Shown here: positions 40,432 to 56,237 of the stretch, in pieces
How positions within the stretch are numbered: position 1 is the stretch's first letter
Layout of the letters: each line of letters starts with the position of its first letter
NCBI GenBank assembly: GCA_024280885.1
Contig: JAJRPF010000012.1
Location: forward strand, 1 to 64,000
Length of the DNA: 64,000 nucleotides
DNA from: Planctomycetota bacterium
Lineage (GTDB): Bacteria > Planctomycetota > JAJSAM01 > JAJVHW01
Reading direction: 5' to 3'
Made by a program: the position numbers and the translations under genes
The notes under the pieces: generated by a model
The model's input: the letters and a program-made list of their open reading frames with translations, nothing else
Database searches by the model: none
Told to the model about the DNA's origin: nothing

Positions 40432-40854
40432 ATGAGCGAGATCGGACGCGCGCTCTGCATCGACTTCGGCACGAAGCGGATCGGGATCGCGGCGACCGAC
40501 TATCTCGGGCTCGCGGCGCGGCCGGTCGAGGTGATCGTCGCCACGCCGCGTGACGCCGCGGCCGATCGCGTGGCCGAGATCGCGCGGGAGCGCGAGACGA
40601 CGCGGCTCGTCGTCGGCATGCCCGTCAACATGGACGATACGCCGCACGCATCCGAACTCGACGTGCGCGCATTCGCCCGCCGTTGCGCCGAACGCACGGG
40701 CCTGCCGGTCACGTTCGTTGATGAGCGGCTCTCGACCGTCGAGGCGGAGCGGCTCATGAAGGACGCCGGCTTGCGCCGAAAGGACCGGCGTCAGGTGGTG
40801 GACATGTACGCCGCCGTGGTCATCCTGCGTGACTGGATGAGCTGCCAGGGCTGA
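40432..40854 (+). CDS. ruvX: Putative Holliday junction resolvase / pre-16S rRNA nuclease YqgF family
   Basis: 140-residue RNase H-fold protein of the RuvX/YqgF family, which in other bacteria processes the 5' end of 16S rRNA and may resolve junctions. The motifs are complete: CIDFGTKRIGIAATD with the first catalytic Asp, LVVGMPVNMD, VTFVDERLSTVEAERLM, and VVDMYAAVVILRDWM with the last Asp. The ATG at 40432 lies 22 nt after the manC stop. The neighbour order manC-ruvX-rpsO-pnp is a compact housekeeping block. Confidence 0.93.
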   Translation: MSEIGRALCIDFGTKRIGIAATDYLGLAARPVEVIVATPRDAAADRVAEIARERETTRLVVGMPVNMDDTPHASELDVRAFARRCAERTGLPVTFVDERLSTVEAERLMKDAGLRRKDRRQVVDMYAAVVILRDWMSCQG

Positions 40855-40913
40855 CGGCCGCGTGGGAATATCAGCCTCAGGCACCCGCCGGGTTGATACC
40901 GTGCGCCGATTGA

Positions 40914-40930
40914 TCCCCGAGAAGCGGGGA
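40914..40930 (+). terminator. Weak hairpin after ruvX
   Basis: TCCCC and GGGGA pair around a 7-nt loop, 60 bp after the ruvX stop and in the rpsO leader, followed by no real T-run. It could be a terminator or a leader structure of rpsO, whose product is known in other bacteria to bind its own mRNA. Confidence 0.3.
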
Positions 40931-41008
40931 AAGTCATCATTTCTGACCCGGGTCCCGGCTGGCGCATGAGCGCAGCTGAGCCTGCGGTGACGAGACAAAG
41001 AGGCGCAG

Positions 41009-41284
41009 ATGTCGATCACGAAGGACCGGAAGAAAGAGTTGATTGCCGAGTACGGCCTGTCCGAAGGGGACACCGGCTCGACCGAGGTGCAGGTCGCGAT
41101 CCTGACGACGCGCATCCGCAACCTGACCGAGCACCTCAAGATGCACCAGAAGGATCACGCGACGCGCCGCGGGCTGCTCAAGCTCGTCGGTCTCCGCGCA
41201 GCGCTCCTCAAGTACATCGCGCGCACCGAACGCCCGCGCTACCTCGCATTGGTCGAGCGCCTGGGCATTCGCCGCAAGATTTAG
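41009..41284 (+). CDS. rpsO: 30S ribosomal protein S15
   Basis: 91 residues, the family's normal length is about 89. S15 binds 16S rRNA in the central domain and helps assemble the platform of the small subunit. The characteristic sequence is present: [40 protein letters not shown] and [22 protein letters not shown]. An AAAGAGG precedes the ATG by about 7 nt. It lies upstream of pnp, the conserved arrangement across bacteria. Confidence 0.98.
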   Translation: MSITKDRKKELIAEYGLSEGDTGSTEVQVAILTTRIRNLTEHLKMHQKDHATRRGLLKLVGLRAALLKYIARTERPRYLALVERLGIRRKI

Positions 41285-41647
41285 GCACCGAAACAGGACC
41301 GGCCATGGGGACCCCCATGGGAGTTCCGGACCAGTTGGGTCGCCTGCCTGACGTCGTCGTCGCCCGAGAAGCAGGGATGCAGGAGCATCTCCTCTCCGCG
41401 CAGCGTCGAGACACGCCAGGCCGGATGACCCACAGATCGGAGTCGCGCGCCAACGGGGTGCTGCGACACCACAACGAGTTCGTCCTTGCCGGGGAGCACC
41501 AGAGCGTGCACCTCGGCGAGGACGCGTCTGACGCACAGAAGGACAGACAGTCCCGACGTCAGACGTTCAGTAACGCTCCGCACAAAGCGGGGCCAAAGCT
41601 GCCCGGGCGCAGGAGGGTTGCCTCCGCCGGGCCGAGGAGGAATGAGA
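41285..41647. other. rpsO-pnp intergenic leader
   Basis: 363 nt. A perfect 7-bp hairpin CCATGGG/CCCATGG with a 4-nt loop lies at 41303-41320, 19 bp after the rpsO stop. In enterobacteria the corresponding leader is cut by RNase III and controls pnp; a similar role here is conceivable but not shown. No gene was seen. Confidence 0.5.
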
Positions 41648-43843
41648 ATGTCTCATGAAGTAAGCGTGTCCATCGGGGCACACGAGATGAAGTTCGAGAC
41701 CGGCAAGCTCGCCCGCATGGCTGCGGGCTCCTGCGTGGTCACCTATGGCGACACGATCGTGCTCGCCGCGACGTCCCACGGGACGCCGCGCTTCAAGATG
41801 AACTTCCTGCCGCTGACGATGGACTACCGCGAGAAGGCATACGCCGGCGGTTTGATCCCCGGTGGCTTCTTCAAGCGTGAGGGTCGTCCTTCGGAGAAGG
41901 AGATCCTGACGATGCGGATGATGGACCGCCCGATGCGGCCCCTCTTCCCCACGGGCCTCGCCCGTGACATCCAGGTGCAGGCCGCCGTGCTCTCGTCCGA
42001 TCGCGAGATCGACGGCGACGTCCTGGCGATCAACGCCGGTTCGGCTGCTCTCGCACTCTCGGACCTGCCGTGGGCCGGTCCGGTCGCCGCCGTTCGCGTC
42101 GGTCGCGTTGACGGTGAGTGGATCTTGAACCCCACCAACACGCAGCGCGCGTCGAGCGACCTCGACATCGTCGTCGTCGGCACAGAGAAGGCCATCACGA
42201 TGGTCGAGGCCTCCGCGAAGGAGGTCCCCGAGAGCGAGATGGTCGAGGCGCTCGAGATCGGCCACGAGGTCGTCGCACGGCTCTGCAAGGCTCAGATCGA
42301 GCTTGTCGCCGCCGCTGGCAAGACGAAGATGCCGTTCGAGGGTCCGGCCGGAGACGACGACCTGCTCGAGGCGATCCGCGGCAAGAAGGCGCAGATCGAG
42401 GAAGCGCATCGCACGCCCGGCATCAAGCACGAGGTCGCCGCGACCCACAAGGCCGCGCTCAAGGCCATCGTCGCCGAGGTCTGCCCCGCCGACGCCGACG
42501 GCAACGTCGACGAGGACCGCCTCGGCATGGCCAAGCGCTACGCAGAAGAGGTCAGCCAGGAGGTCTTCCGCGAGGTCTGCCTTTCCGGCAAGCGCTACGA
42601 CGGCCGCGGCCCGGCCGATGTCCGCGCCCTCGACTGCGAGGTCAGTTACCTGCCGCGCACGCACGGTTCGGCGCTCTTCCAGCGCGGCGAGACGCAGATG
42701 CTCTCGGTTGTCACGCTCGGAACGAAGCGCGAGGAGCAGCTCATCGAAGGGCTGCACGAGACCTACTACCGCAAGTTCATGCTGCACTACAACTTCCCGA
42801 ACTTCTGCGTCGGCGACTCGAAGCCGATCCGCGGAACCAGCCGTCGCGAGATCGGCCACGGGAAGCTGGGCGAGCGGGCCATCCAGGCCGTGCTCCCCTC
42901 ACACGAGGACTTCCCCTACACGATCCGTATCGTGTCGGACACGCTCGAGTCGAATGGCTCGTCGTCGATGGCCAGCGTCTGCGCGGGCATCCTGGCGCTC
43001 ATGGACGCGGGTGTGAAGATCACGCAGCCGGTCGCCGGCATCGCCATGGGCCTGATCAAGGACGGTGACCGCGAGGTCATCATGACCGATATCGCCGGCA
43101 AGGAAGACGCCTGGGGCGACATGGACTTCAAGGTGGCCGGAACGCAGCGCGGTATCACCGCCCTGCAGATGGACATCAAGATCGACGGCGTCAGCAGCGA
43201 CCTGCTCCAGCGCGCCCTCGACCAGGCCAAGGATGCGCGCATCGAGATCCTGAAGGCGATGCTCAGCGCCCTCCGTCGTCCGCGTACGGAGCTGAACGCC
43301 TTCGCACCGCGGCTCGAGCGCATCTACATCCCCAAGGACAAGATCGGTGCCATCATCGGACCGGGTGGCAAGATCATCCGGCAGATGCAGGACGACTACG
43401 AGGTCACGATCAACGTCGAAGACGACGGTGCGGTGACCATCTACTCCTCGTCGGCCGACGGCCTGGCGTCTGCGAAGGCCCAGATCGAGGGCATGACGCA
43501 GGAGGCCGAGATCGGCAAGGACTACATGGGCAAGGTCATCTCCATCAAGGACTTCGGCGCATTCGTCGAGATCGCTCCGGGGATGGAGGCGCTCTGCCAC
43601 GTCAGCGAGTTGGACGACGGCTACGTCGACCGGCCCGAGGATGTCGTGCAGATGGGCGACGAGATCAAGGTGAAGTGCATCAACGTCGACCCGTCCGGCA
43701 AGGTCAAGGTGTCGCGCAAGGCTGTCATCCGCGAGGAGAAGGGCCTGCCGCCCGAGTCCTCCGGTGGTGGTGGTGGCGGCGGACGCGGTGGTCGTGGCGG
43801 TCCTCGCCGCGATGGCGGCGGCGGACGGGGCGGACGCCGCTAG
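41648..43843 (+). CDS. pnp: Polyribonucleotide nucleotidyltransferase (PNPase)
   Basis: 731-residue 3'-5' exoribonuclease that degrades RNA phosphorolytically. It has two RNase PH domains (first with LTMDYREKAYAGGLIPGGFF, second with KRYDGRGPADVRAL, RGETQMLSVVTLGT and IAGKEDAWGDMDFKVAGT), a KH domain near 568 (IGAIIGPGGKIIRQMQ) and an S1 domain from about 623 (YMGKVISIKDFGAFVEI). The tail is Gly/Arg-rich (GGRGGRGGPRRDGGGG), an RNA-binding type end. ATG at 41648 is chosen because GAGGAGG lies 7 nt upstream; the ATG at 41642 is only 1 nt from it. Confidence 0.97.
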   Translation: MSHEVSVSIGAHEMKFETGKLARMAAGSCVVTYGDTIVLAATSHGTPRFKMNFLPLTMDYREKAYAGGLIPGGFFKREGRPSEKEILTMRMMDRPMRPLFPTGLARDIQVQAAVLSSDREIDGDVLAINAGSAALALSDLPWAGPVAAVRVGRVDGEWILNPTNTQRASSDLDIVVVGTEKAITMVEASAKEVPESEMVEALEIGHEVVARLCKAQIELVAAAGKTKMPFEGPAGDDDLLEAIRGKKAQIEEAHRTPGIKHEVAATHKAALKAIVAEVCPADADGNVDEDRLGMAKRYAEEVSQEVFREVCLSGKRYDGRGPADVRALDCEVSYLPRTHGSALFQRGETQMLSVVTLGTKREEQLIEGLHETYYRKFMLHYNFPNFCVGDSKPIRGTSRREIGHGKLGERAIQAVLPSHEDFPYTIRIVSDTLESNGSSSMASVCAGILALMDAGVKITQPVAGIAMGLIKDGDREVIMTDIAGKEDAWGDMDFKVAGTQRGITALQMDIKIDGVSSDLLQRALDQAKDARIEILKAMLSALRRPRTELNAFAPRLERIYIPKDKIGAIIGPGGKIIRQMQDDYEVTINVEDDGAVTIYSSSADGLASAKAQIEGMTQEAEIGKDYMGKVISIKDFGAFVEIAPGMEALCHVSELDDGYVDRPEDVVQMGDEIKVKCINVDPSGKVKVSRKAVIREEKGLPPESSGGGGGGGRGGRGGPRRDGGGGRGGRR

Positions 43844-44555
43844 TCGGCGAGTTCCGACAACACGGACACTCACACACAGACACTCAGACAATCACAGCGC
43901 GTCGGACTCTTCCGATGCGACAGCGACGGGGGGCGGTTTTCCGCCCCCCGTTTCGTATTGGCTCCCCGCTTCGCTCAGGTTGCATCACATGAGGTCGCAG
44001 ACCGCCTCGTGGATCGTGCTCGGTCAGGGGCGGATGGAACCGGTTCCGAGGCGAGAGCTCATCGCCCCGCCACAGACCAAGCACGGAGCGCGTTCGCGTG
44101 AATTCCGTCGGAGTCCCGGCGTAGCTGCTCGGTGCCCGGTGTGCAGCAGGCCGAGGGCGTCACCGCAGCCGAGTCAGGCACGTCCGCGATCACCGGGCAC
44201 CATCCCCTGAGTCCCGCGAACGCGACCTGAGCGAAGGGGGAGCCCTTGCGCAACCGACCAGTATCCGACGCCGCACCCGCCGCGCGGCTCGCGGACTGCC
44301 AGCGCACTGTTGTGTCTCCGATGTTCGGAGTGCTAGCAATACTCTGACGCCGCGCGCGCAAGTGGTCGGCCCTCCCCGGGAACTGCGTCCGTCACCTACC
44401 TGTCCGTCACGTGCATCGTCGGGAGCGAGGTCCACCATCGTGAATCTGGTCAGGATCGTCGCAGCGCCAAGTGACCAACGCTTCATGGAAGCTCGCAGCG
44501 CAGTCGTCCAAATGGTGCCAGCGCTCGAGACACCCACGACCCCGGCACCGCGCGG
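43844..44555. other. Non-coding gap
   Basis: About 710 bp, with the terminator near its start. A stretch at 44051-44095 resembles 7132-7176 at about three quarters of positions. Only weak short frames occur; the promoter of the histidine kinase must be here. Confidence 0.5.
43928..43949 (+). terminator. Rho-independent-type terminator after pnp
   Basis: Perfect 9-bp stem GGGGGGCGG/CCGCCCCCC with a TTTT loop, 84 nt after the pnp stop, followed by GTTTCG. The surrounding 60 bp is repeated downstream of the histidine kinase at 48170-48227. Confidence 0.75.
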
Positions 44556-47500
44556 ATGCCGGCCGACGTTCAGCGTGAACGAACGGTGAGCGACAATCGA
44601 ACGCCGGTCACGCCCCAAGCCGCCGATGCGAAGCGCGAAGGGCTGAGATGGGGCTGGCTCCTGCTGATCGCAGTCGCGATCTCGGGCGTCGTTGGCGCGA
44701 CGACGCTCAGCCAAGCGTTCCGCACCGATGCGCGCGAGGCGTGGGCGTCGGAAGCCGAGCAATCCGAGCAGTTGCTCTCGGGGACGATCCTCTCCTGGCT
44801 GGACGAGAGCTACGTGCCGCTTCCCGCGTTCGCGCTATGGGCAGGGCTCTTCGCCACCGCCATCGTCACCCTCTTCATCGCGTACCTGCTGCGACGCAAC
44901 CAGACGATCACTGCGAGGGTGCGACGAGCGACCGCTGCACTCGAGGCGAGCAGAGAGCGTTTCCGCGTACTCTTCGATGCGTCCGCCGACCCGTACCTGA
45001 TTCTCGGGGACGGTCGCTTCACCGACTGCAACCTAGCTGCGGTTGCGCTGCTGCGCTGCGCGGACAGGGCGGAGTTACTCGCGCGTCGCCCCGCAGAGTT
45101 CTCGCCGGAGTTCCAACCAGATGGGGAGCGCTCTGACGAGAAGGCCAGCGACATGACGGCGATCGCCCGCGCGCGGGGATCGCATCGCTTCGATTGGGTA
45201 CACCGAAGACGAGACGGCGAGGAGTTCCCCACCGAGGTCACCCTCACGCCAATCGAGTTCGGTGGTAAGCAGGCGCTGCTGACCGTGTGGCACGACCTGA
45301 CTGCGCGCCACGCAGCAGAGGAGATCCGGCAGCGGCACGAGACACAACTGCGCGAGAGTGAGGAGCGACTGGAAGGTGCGGCGAGCGGCGCTGGTCTGGG
45401 GTTGTGGTTCTACGACATCGCGGCGGGCGTGATCTACGTCAACGACATCTGGGCGACGATGCTCGGGTACGGGCCGAACGAGCTCAGAGAGAGCGATGAG
45501 AAGTGGTCGCCGCTCATCGGAGGGCTCGCGACGTGGATGGAGATGATCCACCCGGAGGACAACGCACGGAACGCGCAGCAGCGTCAGGCCGCTGCCGACA
45601 CAGACGTCTACCGAGCCGAGATGCGCGTGCGGTGCAAGAACGGCGAGTGGAAGTGGATCCTCGACGCCGGTCGAGTCTCGAGTCGCGACGCCGACGGCAA
45701 GCCCCTCGAGGTGAGTGGTGTTCACGTTGACATCGACGCCTCGAAGCGGCTCAGCACCGAGCTCGAAGTGGCCCGGGATACCGCCGAAGAAGCCACACGT
45801 GCAAAGTCGGACTTCCTCGCCAACATGTCGCATGAGATCCGGACGCCGATGAATGCCGTCATCGGGTTCGCACATCTCGCACTCCGCACGGACCTGAACA
45901 CCAAGCAGCGCGACTACGTGTCGAAGATCCAGGTCGCGTCGCAGAACCTGCTCGGGATCATCAACGACATCCTGGACTTCTCGAAGATCGAGGCCGGGAA
46001 ACTCGATATGGAGTCCGTCGATTTCGATCTGGCGGAGGTGCTGGACAACCTCGCGAACGTGATCGGTGTGAAGGCCGGAGAGAAGGGGTTGGAACTGCTG
46101 GTGGACCTCGACCCGGCCGTTCCCTTGGGGCTTGCGGGCGATCCGCTACGACTGAATCAGATCTTGATCAACCTCTCGAATAACGCGATCAAGTTCACCG
46201 AAGAAGGCGCCATCACCATCTCCGTCAAGCCGGTTGACAGGGAGGACGACGACGGCGTCGGGTCCGGCGTGATGCTTCGGTTCGCAGTCCACGACACAGG
46301 CATCGGGATGACCGAGGAGCAGCAGGGCCGCCTGTTCAAGGCGTTCTCCCAGGCCGACTCATCGACGACGCGAAAGTTCGGCGGCACAGGGCTGGGTCTC
46401 ACGATCTCCGAGCGTCTCGCCGAGATGATGTCCGGCGAGATCGGAGTCGAGTCCGCCGCAGGAGCGGGATCGACGTTCTGGTTCACGGCGCAGTTTGCGA
46501 TCGGCGCGGAACCGAAGGTGCGTCGCGAGCGCGAAGTACCGGCCGAATTCAGCGATCTGCGGGTGCTGGTCGTGGACGATCACCCTACGGCTAGGATGAT
46601 CTTCTCACGCTACTTCGAGTCGTTCGGAATCGACGCCTCGGAGGCGGAGTCCGGGCACCAGGCGGTCGAGATTCTCGAGCGCGCGGACGTCGCGTATCAA
46701 CTCGTCGTCATGGACTGGATGATGCCGGGGATGAACGGCATCGACGCGGTCCGCGCCATTCACGCGAGCCCGAAGATCGAGACGCGGCCGCGAGTCATCA
46801 TGGTGTCGGCCTATGGTCGCGACGACGTCGTCGATGACGCCCGGTCGGCAGGCGTGCACGCGTTTCTCACGAAACCGGTGACGCCGTCTACGCTGCTCGA
46901 CGCCACACTCGATGTCATGGGGCATCGCGCCGAGGAGGGGCTTCGAATCGAGCCGGCCCGCGCGGCTGAGAGCCGGTTGCTCGGCGCGCGCGTCTTGCTC
47001 GTCGAGGACAACGAGATCAACCAACAAGTCGCACAGGAACTGCTCGGCCAGGCAGGCATCGACGTGACCACAGCCGATCACGGAGCTGCGGCGATCGACT
47101 TTCTTGCCGCACGGCCGGAGTACTTCGATGCCGTGTTGATGGATATCCAGATGCCCGTCATGGACGGCTACGCCGCGACGCGCGCGATCCGACGCGAAGC
47201 GCGCTTCGCCGATCTGCCCGTGATCGCGATGACCGCCAATGCCATGGCAGGCGACCGGGCGAAGGCGCTCGCGGTCGGCATGAACGACCACGTCGCGAAG
47301 CCCATCGACGTGGCGGTACTCTTCGACGTCCTCGCCAAGTGGATCGACGTACCGGAGTCGCGTGACACGGCGAACGTAGTGGGCTTCGCGGCGCCGCGCG
47401 ACGCTGGCGATCCGTGCGTGCCCACCGAGCCTGTTGTGCTCCTCGTGCCGGGGCTCGACACCACGACCGGGATCTCCCGAGTGGGCGGCAACGTGGTGGC

Positions 47501-48062
47501 GTACCGGAAGATCCTGATGAAGTTCAAGGAGAGCCAAGCAGACGCTCCGGCGCGTATCCGTGCAGCGCTAAATGGCGGCGATCACACAACCGCACGTCGC
47601 GAAGCGCATACGCTCCAAGGCGTGGCGGGGAACGTCGGCGCAGACTCGGTGCACGCCGCCGCGAAGATCGTCGAGCGGCTCATCGACGAGCGCGCGGACG
47701 TGGAAGCGGAGTTGGACGAACTCGAGATCGTCCTCGGTGCCCTCATCCGCGCCATGCCGTCGCCCCCCCCGAGCCGGTATCGCCCCGGGAACCGCGTCGG
47801 TATCGATGGACGAATTGGTCCCGCTCCTCGACCGGCTGCGGGAATTGCTCGAGGAGTACAACGCCGAGGCGGTGAACGTCGTCGAGGAGATCGAAGCCCG
47901 CGTCACGACCCGCGCGGTGCACGCCAGCCTCCGCAAGATCGCACAGTGCGTGGACGACTTCGATTTCGACGACGCTCTCGCGCTCCTACGAACCCTACGA
48001 GCGGAATTGACGCAGGAATAGTGCTCCAGTCACGGCACGCAGTCGCGACGCAACCGACGTAA
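44556..48062 (+). CDS. Hybrid sensor histidine kinase with two receivers and an Hpt domain (C-terminus frameshifted)
   Basis: 1168 residues in the frame as given. Two membrane segments flank a short external loop ([37 protein letters not shown]). Then come two PAS domains (about 135-400), HisKA with SHEIRTPMN near 426, HATPase with NNAIKF near 541, DTGIGM and GGTGLGL, a first receiver (phospho-Asp in VVMDWMMPG near 713), a second receiver ([12 protein letters not shown] near 863) and an Hpt domain with the phospho-acceptor His in REAHTLQG near 1017. After residue about 1070 the frame is wrong: a run of eight C at 47763-47770 shifts it. With seven C the protein would end at 48021 with a regular helical tail ([20 protein letters not shown]). 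A GTG at 44586 is an alternative start. The cognate output protein is not identified. Confidence 0.88.
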   Translation: MPADVQRERTVSDNRTPVTPQAADAKREGLRWGWLLLIAVAISGVVGATTLSQAFRTDAREAWASEAEQSEQLLSGTILSWLDESYVPLPAFALWAGLFATAIVTLFIAYLLRRNQTITARVRRATAALEASRERFRVLFDASADPYLILGDGRFTDCNLAAVALLRCADRAELLARRPAEFSPEFQPDGERSDEKASDMTAIARARGSHRFDWVHRRRDGEEFPTEVTLTPIEFGGKQALLTVWHDLTARHAAEEIRQRHETQLRESEERLEGAASGAGLGLWFYDIAAGVIYVNDIWATMLGYGPNELRESDEKWSPLIGGLATWMEMIHPEDNARNAQQRQAAADTDVYRAEMRVRCKNGEWKWILDAGRVSSRDADGKPLEVSGVHVDIDASKRLSTELEVARDTAEEATRAKSDFLANMSHEIRTPMNAVIGFAHLALRTDLNTKQRDYVSKIQVASQNLLGIINDILDFSKIEAGKLDMESVDFDLAEVLDNLANVIGVKAGEKGLELLVDLDPAVPLGLAGDPLRLNQILINLSNNAIKFTEEGAITISVKPVDREDDDGVGSGVMLRFAVHDTGIGMTEEQQGRLFKAFSQADSSTTRKFGGTGLGLTISERLAEMMSGEIGVESAAGAGSTFWFTAQFAIGAEPKVRREREVPAEFSDLRVLVVDDHPTARMIFSRYFESFGIDASEAESGHQAVEILERADVAYQLVVMDWMMPGMNGIDAVRAIHASPKIETRPRVIMVSAYGRDDVVDDARSAGVHAFLTKPVTPSTLLDATLDVMGHRAEEGLRIEPARAAESRLLGARVLLVEDNEINQQVAQELLGQAGIDVTTADHGAAAIDFLAARPEYFDAVLMDIQMPVMDGYAATRAIRREARFADLPVIAMTANAMAGDRAKALAVGMNDHVAKPIDVAVLFDVLAKWIDVPESRDTANVVGFAAPRDAGDPCVPTEPVVLLVPGLDTTTGISRVGGNVVAYRKILMKFKESQADAPARIRAALNGGDHTTARREAHTLQGVAGNVGADSVHAAAKIVERLIDERADVEAELDELEIVLGALIRAMPSPPPSRYRPGNRVGIDGRIGPAPRPAAGIARGVQRRGGERRRGDRSPRHDPRGARQPPQDRTVRGRLRFRRRSRAPTNPTSGIDAGIVLQSRHAVATQPT

Positions 48063-48482
48063 GCGCAGCGCTGGACGCTCGGGACGGCGAGAGGATGCCA
48101 CGCCATCGCCGACGCCACGCGAGCTTCCGCCCGCAACTCCAAGTCCGACACGCGAGCACAACCACGGCGGCGGACTCTCCCGATGCGACAGCGACGGGGC
48201 GGTTTTCCGCCCCCCGCTTCGTATTGGACAGTTCTCGTGGCCGACTCACGAGGGCGCCCATCGCACGAGTGCCGTGGATCTCACCGACGTGTCGTAATGA
48301 CGGTTCGGGGCGCGGGATTCGACGCCGGTTTCGGAGCGATCCGACACGTGTGGCGGACCATTCCCCGAGCCTGAACCGACGCGATCCGGGCTCGCCGCGA
48401 CGGAACACTGAGCGCGATCCGACGAGGTGGCGTTTTCACAGACGCTCTTGGCATCCGCCGCACGGGTACCTAGCATTCCGAC
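48022..48482. other. Gap between the histidine kinase and the sigma-54 sensor
   Basis: About 460 bp measured from the corrected kinase end, carrying the repeated terminator cassette at 48170-48227. No gene was seen. Confidence 0.5.
48196..48213 (+). terminator. Terminator-like hairpin, second copy of the pnp cassette
   Basis: 7-bp stem GGGGCGG/CCGCCCC with TTTT loop inside a 58-bp stretch nearly identical to 43901-43961. It lies after the histidine kinase gene and is the same orientation. Confidence 0.65.
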
Positions 48483-54122
<5,640 letters not shown>

Positions 54123-54133
54123 CTGGCCGCCGA

Positions 54134-54232
54134 GATACGGAGCCAGGACAACTTCGGCGGAGTTCGGAGAGAGACGTCGTGCTTGCGTTACCGATGCTCC
54201 GAACTCTGCCGAAGTTGTCCTGGCTCCGTATC
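54134..54232. repeat. Palindromic repeat, family 1 copy B
   Basis: 99-bp palindrome with arms GATACGGAGCCAGGACAACT and its complement, the same plan as 7003-7102. It lies between the two convergent genes and covers the stop codon and last 14 codons of the glycosidase gene. Confidence 0.85.
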
Positions 54233-56089
54233 GCCGCTCTTCCACGCGGGGAGCGAGTCGAATTGCACGCCATCCGGGCGCACCGTGAGCAGGATCGACG
54301 TGCACGGTACGAAGTGCAGTTCCACATCGTGTGCAATCCCGAATGCGTTGATCCGGACCACGCAATACGCACTCGCCGTTTCGGCGCCCATGCCGAGCGG
54401 CATCGGGTAGCGCACTTCGCGCGTCGCCGGATGAGCGAAGAAGATCGTCATCCAGTCGGCCGACGCGCGCACCCAGAACGGTGGGAGGTCTGCGCCTTCG
54501 ACGATCCCGCGGACCTTGAGATCGACAAGGCGGGTGACGACGTTCGGGAATGCCATGAGTTCGTCGAGGCGTCCATCGTACGCGGGCGGTGGCAATCGTC
54601 CCGGAGGACGTGGACGTCGGAGGATTGCGATCGGGAGTTCGTCGCGGGCGAGTCGGAGAATCTCGATCAGCGACTCATCGTCCAACCACTCCACATCGAC
54701 CAGCAGCGCGGGGATGCGGAGCGATCCAACGACGAGTTCGCGCTCGTGCACGACCGCCTTCGCGAGGAACGCACCCGAGATCCAGATCGGCGCGTGCCCT
54801 TCGGCCTCTTGGGGAACTCGGACGCCGCGCATTTCGGAGTGGCGAAGTGAACCCGGCGTGCGGTCGTCGTCAGGAATGTCGCCCGCGAGGAGCATGTCCT
54901 CGTTCGGAAGGTAGACGGCAAGACGGGAGTACGGAGCGCCGCGCCGGAGCCGGTCACTCACGTGCGTCAGGTAAGCGTTGAACGCGACGAAATGCGGGGC
55001 GAGTGGCGAGTCGGAGCCAACGTGCACCGAAGCGTAGAACTCGTTCGTGCCGCCGGGTGGATTGTAGGGCGTGCCGTGCCAAACGATCTGGTTCACGCCA
55101 TTCGCGAAAACCGCATCGGCGAGGAGCTTGAGATCCTCGACACGCTCCTTCTTCCAGGCCCGGACGGCGGTGGCGATGTGCGCTCCTCGCGGGAAGCCGT
55201 AGATGCACGTGAACGTCTCGCAACTCACAATCGAGCGGCCCGACAGTGCCGCCGCAGAAGCAGGAATACGCGAGAACTCGGGCGGGAAGAGTAGCGCCTC
55301 GGACTCGGGGATGTCCGCGGTGGCATACGCACTCAAGAGGTCCGCCGGGGCGCCGTGGCATTGCACTCGGGAGAGCGCTCCGAGTTCGCGACACCGCTCC
55401 GCGAACGCAGCGTAGAACTCGCGGATGATCGCCTCTCCGACGACCTTCTGCTGGTCGTAGAAAACACCCGGTGCGTCGGGAAAGTCAGCGACGTGGTCTC
55501 GCAACGAGTATCCGCAACGCTGCTCGAAGACATCCCACAGCCGCGGGCTCCAGAGTCGCTCGCTCTCGATCTCGAGCGAGTCGCAGAAGAGCGCCGAGCG
55601 ACGTCCTTCGAGAGCCGCCGCGAACGCGGGCGCCATGCAACGGACGTAGTGATCGAGGGCCGTCGCGTCGAGGTGATCGAGTACACGACCGCTCTCGGGC
55701 CCGTCCCACGAAGCGCGAATGCTCCCGGTCGATGAGCCGTCGAGAGTTCGTGACGAAAGCGACTCCGGAATGCACGTGCCACCGAAGGGCCACACGGAGC
55801 CGAACGTGAAGTCGCAGCCCATGCCAAGCGCGTCGGCTTCGCGCTTCGCGCGTGCAATCAGTCGGGACCACTCGGGGCCGAGCCATTCCGGACGATCCGG
55901 AACGAACTCGCCCTGCCAGAGTGGCGACAACCACGCGATTTCGACACCCCCGAAACCGTGCCCGGAGAGCCACCGCAACTGTGGCGCGATATCCTCCTCG
56001 CGAAACGGTCCGTTCAGCCACCACCAGCGCGCGTAAGGCCGCGCACTCCCGGTCGGCGGCCATTCGGGTGCCCCCGGTGCCGAATTCAT
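54188..56089 (-). CDS. GH106-like glycoside hydrolase
   Basis: 633 residues from the ATG at 56089. The N-terminal part has the GH106-type opening: RPYARWWWLNGPFREEDI, LRWLSGHGFGGVEIAWL and GMGCDFTFGSVWPFGG, then CDSLEIESERLWSPRLWDVF and NGVNQIVWHGTPYNPPGGTN. Family members include alpha-L-rhamnosidases, so it would act on rhamnose-bearing polysaccharide, but the substrate cannot be read from the sequence. No signal peptide is visible, so a cytoplasmic location is possible. The extreme C-terminus (TEPGQLRQSSEHR) and the TAA are encoded by the palindromic repeat at 54134-54232, so the original end was probably replaced. Start options at 56134 and 56149 exist; none has a good ribosome site. Confidence 0.78.
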   Translation of the reverse strand: MNSAPGAPEWPPTGSARPYARWWWLNGPFREEDIAPQLRWLSGHGFGGVEIAWLSPLWQGEFVPDRPEWLGPEWSRLIARAKREADALGMGCDFTFGSVWPFGGTCIPESLSSRTLDGSSTGSIRASWDGPESGRVLDHLDATALDHYVRCMAPAFAAALEGRRSALFCDSLEIESERLWSPRLWDVFEQRCGYSLRDHVADFPDAPGVFYDQQKVVGEAIIREFYAAFAERCRELGALSRVQCHGAPADLLSAYATADIPESEALLFPPEFSRIPASAAALSGRSIVSCETFTCIYGFPRGAHIATAVRAWKKERVEDLKLLADAVFANGVNQIVWHGTPYNPPGGTNEFYASVHVGSDSPLAPHFVAFNAYLTHVSDRLRRGAPYSRLAVYLPNEDMLLAGDIPDDDRTPGSLRHSEMRGVRVPQEAEGHAPIWISGAFLAKAVVHERELVVGSLRIPALLVDVEWLDDESLIEILRLARDELPIAILRRPRPPGRLPPPAYDGRLDELMAFPNVVTRLVDLKVRGIVEGADLPPFWVRASADWMTIFFAHPATREVRYPMPLGMGAETASAYCVVRINAFGIAHDVELHFVPCTSILLTVRPDGVQFDSLPAWKSGDTEPGQLRQSSEHR

Positions 56090-56237
56090 GTCGTCACATG
56101 TCGGCGTGGTTGCCAGCGGCGCAGCGTCGTGCATCGACCTACGGTACACGCCTCGCGCGGAGCGGCCTTTGTCGGTGCGGCCGGGTTGGGAACACCGACG
56201 AAACGCTCGCTCGCGAGTTCCTCGGAGATGCGACCGC

